From positions 1 to 58,694 of the forward strand of contig NZ_JABAFY010000013.1 of the NCBI RefSeq assembly GCF_012843875.1: a stretch of DNA of 58,694 bases, written 5' to 3'. Positions 52,801-58,694 of the stretch are shown piece after piece (position 1 is the stretch's first letter; each line of letters opens with the position of its first letter). The position numbers and the translations under genes were made by a program. The notes beneath the pieces are model-generated. The model was not told the DNA's origin and made no database searches. It was given only the letters and a program-made list of their open reading frames with translations. The DNA comes from Desulfovibrio piger. GTDB lineage: Bacteria > Desulfobacterota > Desulfovibrionia > Desulfovibrionales > Desulfovibrionaceae.

Positions 52801-55800
52801 CTACACGCCCGCCGACCTGCTGCGGACCATCGCCCGCTTCCGTCCCACCTTCTTCGTGGGCGCGCCTTCGGTCTACATGTCGCTCATGCAGCAGAAGGAC
52901 ATCAAGAAATACGACCTCACTTGTATCGAGATCTGCGTCTCCGGTTCGGCGCCGTTCCCCACCGAGGCCCTGCGCCGCTGGGTGAGCATGACCCACGCCA
53001 GCATCACCGAAGGTTTCGGCCTGACCGAGGCCTCGCCCTGCGTCACGGCCAACCCGCTGGACGGCCCGCAGAAGGAAGGCTCCATCGGCGTGGCCTTCCC
53101 GCATACCGAGATCCGCATCGTGGACATCAACGACAGCAACCATGTCCTGGGCCCCAATGAGGAGGGCGAGATGCTGGTGCGCGGCCCGCAGGTCATGCAG
53201 GGCTACTGGAACCGTCCCGAAGAGACGGCCGTCACCCTGACCGACGGCTGGCTGCATACCGGCGACATCGCCTACTACGACGAAGAAGGCTACTACTACA
53301 TCGTGGACCGCAAGAAGGATCTGGTCATCGTGGGCGGTTACAACGTTTACCCCCGCGAAGTGGACGAGGTCCTGTACGAGCACCCCAAAGTAGCCGAGGC
53401 CGTGGCCGTGGGCGTCAAGCATCCCACCCGCGGTGAAGTGCTCAAGGCCTATGTGGTGCCCCGTCCCGGCGAGACCCTGACCACGGCCGAGCTGACGGCC
53501 CATTGCCGGGCGCGTCTGGCCAATTACAAGGTGCCCAAGTTCTTCGAGTTCCGCGAGGAACTGCCCAAGAGCCTCATCGGCAAGGTGCTGCGCCGCATCC
53601 TGCGTGACGAGGAGGCCGCGCGCGTGGCCCAGGGACAGGGGGACGAGGACCGTCTGCTGCCCACGCCGGACCAGCCCGCGGCCGCGCCCACCCGTGCCCA
53701 GGCCCTGGGCCAGCAGGCGGGCGAGCTTCTGGACGAGGCCCGGGAAAAGATGGACTCCCTGCGCGGCCAGGCCGGAGAGATGATGGAGGAAGCCCGTCAG
53801 AAAGCCGGTGAGCTGCGCCGCCAGAGCGGCGAAGTGGTGGACGAGGCCCGCCAGAAGGCCGGGGAACTGCTGGACGAAGCTCGTGGCAAGGCCGGCGAGA
53901 TGATGGAAGAAGCGCGCCAGAAAGCTGGCGAACTGCGTCGCCAGAGCGGCGAGATGGTGGATAAGGCCCGCGGCAAGGCGGGCGAACTGGGCCAGCAGGC
54001 GGGCGAGCTTCTGGACGAGGCCCGGGAAAAGATGGGCTCCCTGCGCGGCCAGGCCGGAGAGATGATGGAGGAAGCCCGTCATAAGGCCGAAGAGCTGCGC
54101 CGCCAGAGCGGTGAAGTGGTGGACGGTGCCCGCCAGAAGGCCGGGGAACTGCTGCAGGAAGCTCGCGGCAAAGCCGGTGAGCTGGGCCAGCAGGCGGGCG
54201 AGCTGCTGGACAAGGCCCGCGGCAAGAGCGACGACGAGAAAAAGTAAAAAGCGATATGTCCGGGTGGGGCCGATATCCTGTTTAAGGGATTGCCCGACTC
54301 CCGTTTTTTGGAAAAAGCGAAAAGCCCTTCCTGCCATGGCAGGAAGGGCTTTTTTACTGATGGGTCGGGAAGCGTTTGGAGGAGGAGACATCGCTGATGC
54401 GCGGGATGGCTCCCCCACAAAACGCTAGATCTGCACGGACTGGCCGGGCAGCAGGTCGATGCAGGTACAGCCGGGAGCCACGCGGGCCAGTTCGGCCTTG
54501 AAGGCTTCCGTATCCTGGGCCAGCACCGGGAAGGTGCCCCAGTGCATGGGGATGACCTGTTTGCAGCCCAGCAGCTTGCAGGCCAGGGCCGCCTGGCGGG
54601 CGTCCATGGTGAAGACGCCGCCCATGGGCAGCAGGGCCACGTCGATGGGGTAGAGGCGGCCCCACAGTTCCATGCCCGCGAAGATGCAGGTATCGCCCGC
54701 ATGGTAGATGTGCTTGCCGTCAGGCGTGCGGATGATGTAGCCCGCCGGGGAGCCCGACTCGCTGGAGTGATACGCCTGGGTCATGGTGAATTCGAAGCCC
54801 GCGTGGGCCACGGTACCGCCCATGTTGAAGCCGATGTAGTTGAGCAGCTGGGCCGAGGGCACACCGGCGGCCTCCAGCTTCTGGGCCGTGCCCACGATGG
54901 CGCCCAGCATGGCGCCGGTGTTCTTGCAGATGGCCACGGCATCGCCCACATGGTCGGCATGGTCATGGGTGACCAGCACCACGTCCACCGGGCCGATGGT
55001 CTCGGCCGTGGTACCGGAAGCGGGCGTCAGGAAGGGGTCCACGACGACATGCTTGTCGTCACAACTGATATTGAAGGCCGAATGGCCGTACCAGAGGATC
55101 TGGCTCATGATCGTTCTCCTTGTTGGGGGCGCCCCAAAACGGGGAAAGAAAGTATAGCGCAAGACTAGGAGACTGTCACGAAAAGGAGCAGGCCTGCCGT
55201 GATGTCGGGCGGCGTCGCGCCCGGAAGAGGGGCACGGCCCATTTTCGGGACTGGGGCGGATGCGCCCGAAGCTGGCAGGGGCAGGGCTTGACAGCGGCAC
55301 GCCCTTTGCCTAGAAAGACATGTGTGCGCCCGTAGCTCAGTCGGATAGAGCGTTGGCCTCCGGAGCCAAAGGCCGTGCGTTCGAATCGCGCCGGGCGCGC
55401 CACAGATTTCAAGCCCTCACGAGGAAAGCCTCGCGGGGGCTTTTTTTGTGCCTGTGGTCTGCCTCTCAGGCCGGACAGGGACACTCACAGGCAGCGCCAC
55501 AGGCCAACGAAAAACGGGGCATCCGCCAGGCGGATGCCCCGTTCCGTTTTCAGGCGGGCACGCGGTCAGCCCAGCGCGGAGGCGGCCGTTGGCCGCACTA
55601 GTCCTGCCGGGTGTTGAACAGCACGTCGAGATCCTCGATGCGGAATTGCAGCGGTTCCCGGCCATTGGGCAGCAGGAAGGAGGCTCTCGCGTTGATGCCG
55701 GAGGAGGCACGGGGGCCCATCTCCGCATCGATCTTCTGGAAGCAGAATTCGATATTGACGTGATACGAGCCGTCAGAGTGCCGGATGATCTCGATGGGCA

Positions 55801-58488
55801 GGCTGTTGGCGAGGGGCCGGGACTGGAGGGCAGCGATGCGCATGGTCTCGTTGGCGGTGGCCGGGTCGGCCATGAGGAGCATCAGGATATCGGCGCCGCT
55901 GGCCTGATGCAGCGGGCTGCAGATGCGTCCGGCCTCTTCGGCGGAGGGGAACATGGCGATGAGGGCGTCCAGCTCCCGTTCCATCTGTTGCGGCTCATGG
56001 GTAAATCTCCCGCCGCCGAACTTGTGCCCGTTGATGGTGATGCCGTTCCGGGCGAAGTCCTTGAGGAACTGGTCCGAGAAGTAGTTGCACTTGCGGATGA
56101 GTTCGGGAGAGGCCAGATCCTCTCTGGACAGGGCGGTGGCCCCGTTGCCCGGAGGGGAGGACAGGACGGTGGCATTGAGGCCGTCCTGCATCTTTTGCCG
56201 GGCGGCGGCCATGTCGAAGGCCTGACCTTCGGGCAGGGTCAGGCCCAGGCCCTGGGGCACGAACCGGCGCGCCTCGGCCATGCGCATCTGGCCAAGACCG
56301 GGAGCCCGGTCGAGGATGTCATAGAATTCGTCGCTTTCCGTAGCCTGGGCCAGGGTATCCAGGACGTTCATGAGCAGGAGTTCGTTGCGGGAACGCAGGC
56401 CTTCGTCGGCCTCCTGGGCAAGGTCACGGCGCAGGACATGCAGGGGGGAGCCCCCGCCCAGGGCACGGCGGGCCGCGTAGTCGGCGTCCATACGGGCAGC
56501 GACGCGGGCGGCCAGCTCCGGCGGGACGGGCTGCTTTGCCCGTTCGAGCTGCTGGAAAAGCTTCCGTTCGTCCTTGCTCAGGGGCTCCAGATTGCCGAGG
56601 CCCAGCATCCTGCATGCGGCGCGGGCCGTCAGGATGCGGACCAGGCCGGCTTCCGGCCCGCCCTCGATGCCGGGACGCAGCATGCCGTCCGGCTGTGTGG
56701 TGGCGGCGTGCATGGTCTGGGCATAGGTATCGAAGTCCCTCTTCAGTCCGGCGGGGGTGGCCTCGGCCAGCGTCAGGGTGCGCAGGAACTGGCCCGTATC
56801 CAGTACGGCGTCGCATATGGCCTGCGCCATGGCCGCGTTCACGGGCTTGGGAGAGTGCAGGATCTCGTCCTGCAGGATGCGCTTGGCCTCCCGGGGCATG
56901 GCCCGGGCGTGTTCCACCGTGTCCAGGGCCGCCACGAAATTGTTGATGACGTTTTCGGCCGCCGTGGTGGCTTCCGCCAGTGTGGGCTGGTGCATGTTGT
57001 TGCTGTCGTTCAGGCAGCGGGCGACGAGCTTGTCATGGATGGTCTGGACCAGGACATCGCGGGTGGCGGGACTGATGTCGCCAACGATGCCCCTGGCCTG
57101 CATGGCGGCCCCCAGACGGGCCATGAAGCCGTGGGGGCCTTCGCCGCTGACCTGCTCCGCCATGGCCGCGATGCCGGCCTTGGCTTCCCTCAGGGTCAGC
57201 ATGCGGGCGCTCTCGCCAAGGGCATCCAGGCTTTCGGCCGGTGTCAGCGAATGGTCGGCGCGCCGGGCCCTGGCTTCCAGATCGCGCAGGGCGGTGTCCC
57301 GGTAGCCCCGGAGCTGTTCCGCCGTGGCCGGAGGCAGGCCGAAGCGCTGCCGCCGCGCGGCCGTCTGCGTTTCCAGATCCGAGGGCGAGCCGTCGGCATG
57401 GGGGGCGCAGAGCTTCTGGAACTGGTCCTGGGCGTTGATGAGCCGGGTCTCCAGACGGGCCTGGTCTTCCGTCGTCTTGATACGGATGACGTCCTGCAGC
57501 ACCCGGGCCGCGTCACGTCCGCTCAAGGGACGACCGGCAGCCAGTTTGCTTTCCAGGCTCTTTCGGGCGATGTCCGCGAAGCGGTCGCCCAGATCGTCGG
57601 TCTGCCGGATGGTATTGATGATCCCGGTCATGACGTCACGGTTGGCCTGGGCTGCCGTGTCGCTGTGGCGCGAGCGTATCCAGCTGGCGATGCGGCCTCC
57701 CAGTGAGGAGGTGGTGGGGACGGTATGTCCCTGGCGATCGATCCCCAGATGTTCCTTGCCGAACGCGCCCAGCCGTTGGGCGATGATGTTCAGGTCATTG
57801 ATCTTCATGGCGAATCCTTTATGGCAGCAGCGTTCAGATCTTCAGCATGCCGTCGTTCCAGCCCGCTTCCGCGGCGGCCTGGGGCGTGGCGGCCTGTTCC
57901 CGCAGTTGCGCGATGGAAGCGCGCAGCGATTCCACCGTATCCACATGACGGCCCACCTGGCGGTCGAGGATGGCCTCGTCCAGATGTTCCAGCGGCAGGC
58001 GGCGGGTATAGGTCACGGCGTCGAGCAGGGGCTCGATACCCAGTATCCCGCCGTCCGTGCCCCTGAAAAAGCTGTCCAGTTCCAGCAGCAGGCCATAGAG
58101 CGCCAGCTTGTCGGCATCGCTTTCCGGCAGGCCGCACACCCGGCTGTACAGGTACAGGGCGTCACCGTTTTCAGCGCATTCCAGGGTGACTGTCACGTCG
58201 TCGAACTGGAGCGTGCAAACGCCGTTCTCGGTCTCAAGGCCGTCTATGCCGATAGCGGCACCAAATTTTGCAATGATATTGGCAGTGGGATGCATAGGCC
58301 TCTCCTTTTTGTTACTGGTATAGCAAAAGGTAGACCAAGAGGATCGCCCCTGTCCACGCATGGTGGCTGGGGCAGACAGGGCGGAAGGTGGGAATGGGGC
58401 AGTGCGGAGTGGCGGGAACAAAAAAAGCGCCCTGCATGTGCAGGGCGCCTTCGCGTGATTATGGCGGAGCGGAAGGGACTCGAACCCT

Positions 58489-58522
<34 letters not shown>

Positions 58523-58644
58523 TCTTAACTACCGCTCCAAATATGGAGTCGGGAAAATATCCCGTATTGTTCTCAAAAAAAGCGCACCGTTTGCACAGTG
58601 CGCTTTTCTCGCAATTATGGCGGAGCGGAAGGGACTCGAACCCT

Positions 58645-58678
<34 letters not shown>

Positions 58679-58694
58679 TCTTAACTACCGCTCC

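Overview
The window looks like chromosomal DNA of a sulfate-reducing deltaproteobacterium of the Desulfovibrionaceae, most likely a GC-rich gut-type Desulfovibrio. The evidence is DsrA/DsrB/DsrD proteins of Desulfovibrio type with every siroheme and ferredoxin cysteine in place, high GC, GGAGG-type ribosome binding sites and dense short operons. The species is inference. I see no insertion sequence, prophage, CRISPR array or replication origin.

Layout. 1-1910: a minus-strand operon of two unknown proteins and an RlpA-like lipoprotein. 1911-10887: the centrepiece, two complete dsrA-dsrB-dsrD operons (dissimilatory sulfite reductase) about 97% identical in protein. Between them lies a GAF/AAA+/Fis regulator that has lost the sigma-54 contact loop and the Walker B glutamate. 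Copies of a palindrome (TTCAACGA, 4 nt, TCGTTGAA) sit before the regulator (one) and before the second dsr operon (three), but not before the first. 11324-16163: an orphan AMMECR1 protein, an in-frame GtrA-GT2 fusion, a DegT aminotransferase and an EamA exporter. 16512-22692: a Zn-ribbon protein, mutL, and a His-rich P-type metal ATPase divergent from its MerR regulator. 22800-26909: envelope-polysaccharide genes (phosphoglycosyl transferase, GT4, UDP-sugar epimerase). 27347-32592: apt, an unknown, a lipoprotein, serS, hsp20 and ribB under an FMN riboswitch. 32800-36208: EamA/LysR, an Fe-S flavoprotein and HxlR. 36308-39355: an unknown/VWA-metallopeptidase/MoxR operon. 39464-46820: methyltransferase, a candidate small RNA, acyltransferase, recD2, aroC, nhaC. 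47299-51743: metK, panC, a C39-like protein, rimO. 51881-55108: an acyl-CoA ligase carrying a long amphipathic-repeat tail, and an UPF0173 hydrolase. 55326-58694: tRNA-Arg, a large effector-like protein with a CesT-type type III secretion chaperone, and two identical tRNA-Asp genes.

How it fits together. The first dsr operon reads as the house copy. The second looks like a locally regulated paralog driven or repressed through the degenerate enhancer-binding protein and its operators. Other observations with potential novelty are the effector/chaperone pair, the acyl-CoA ligase with a lipid-binding-like tail, base-pair-conserved hairpins between dsrB and dsrD, and a family of structured intergenic repeats.
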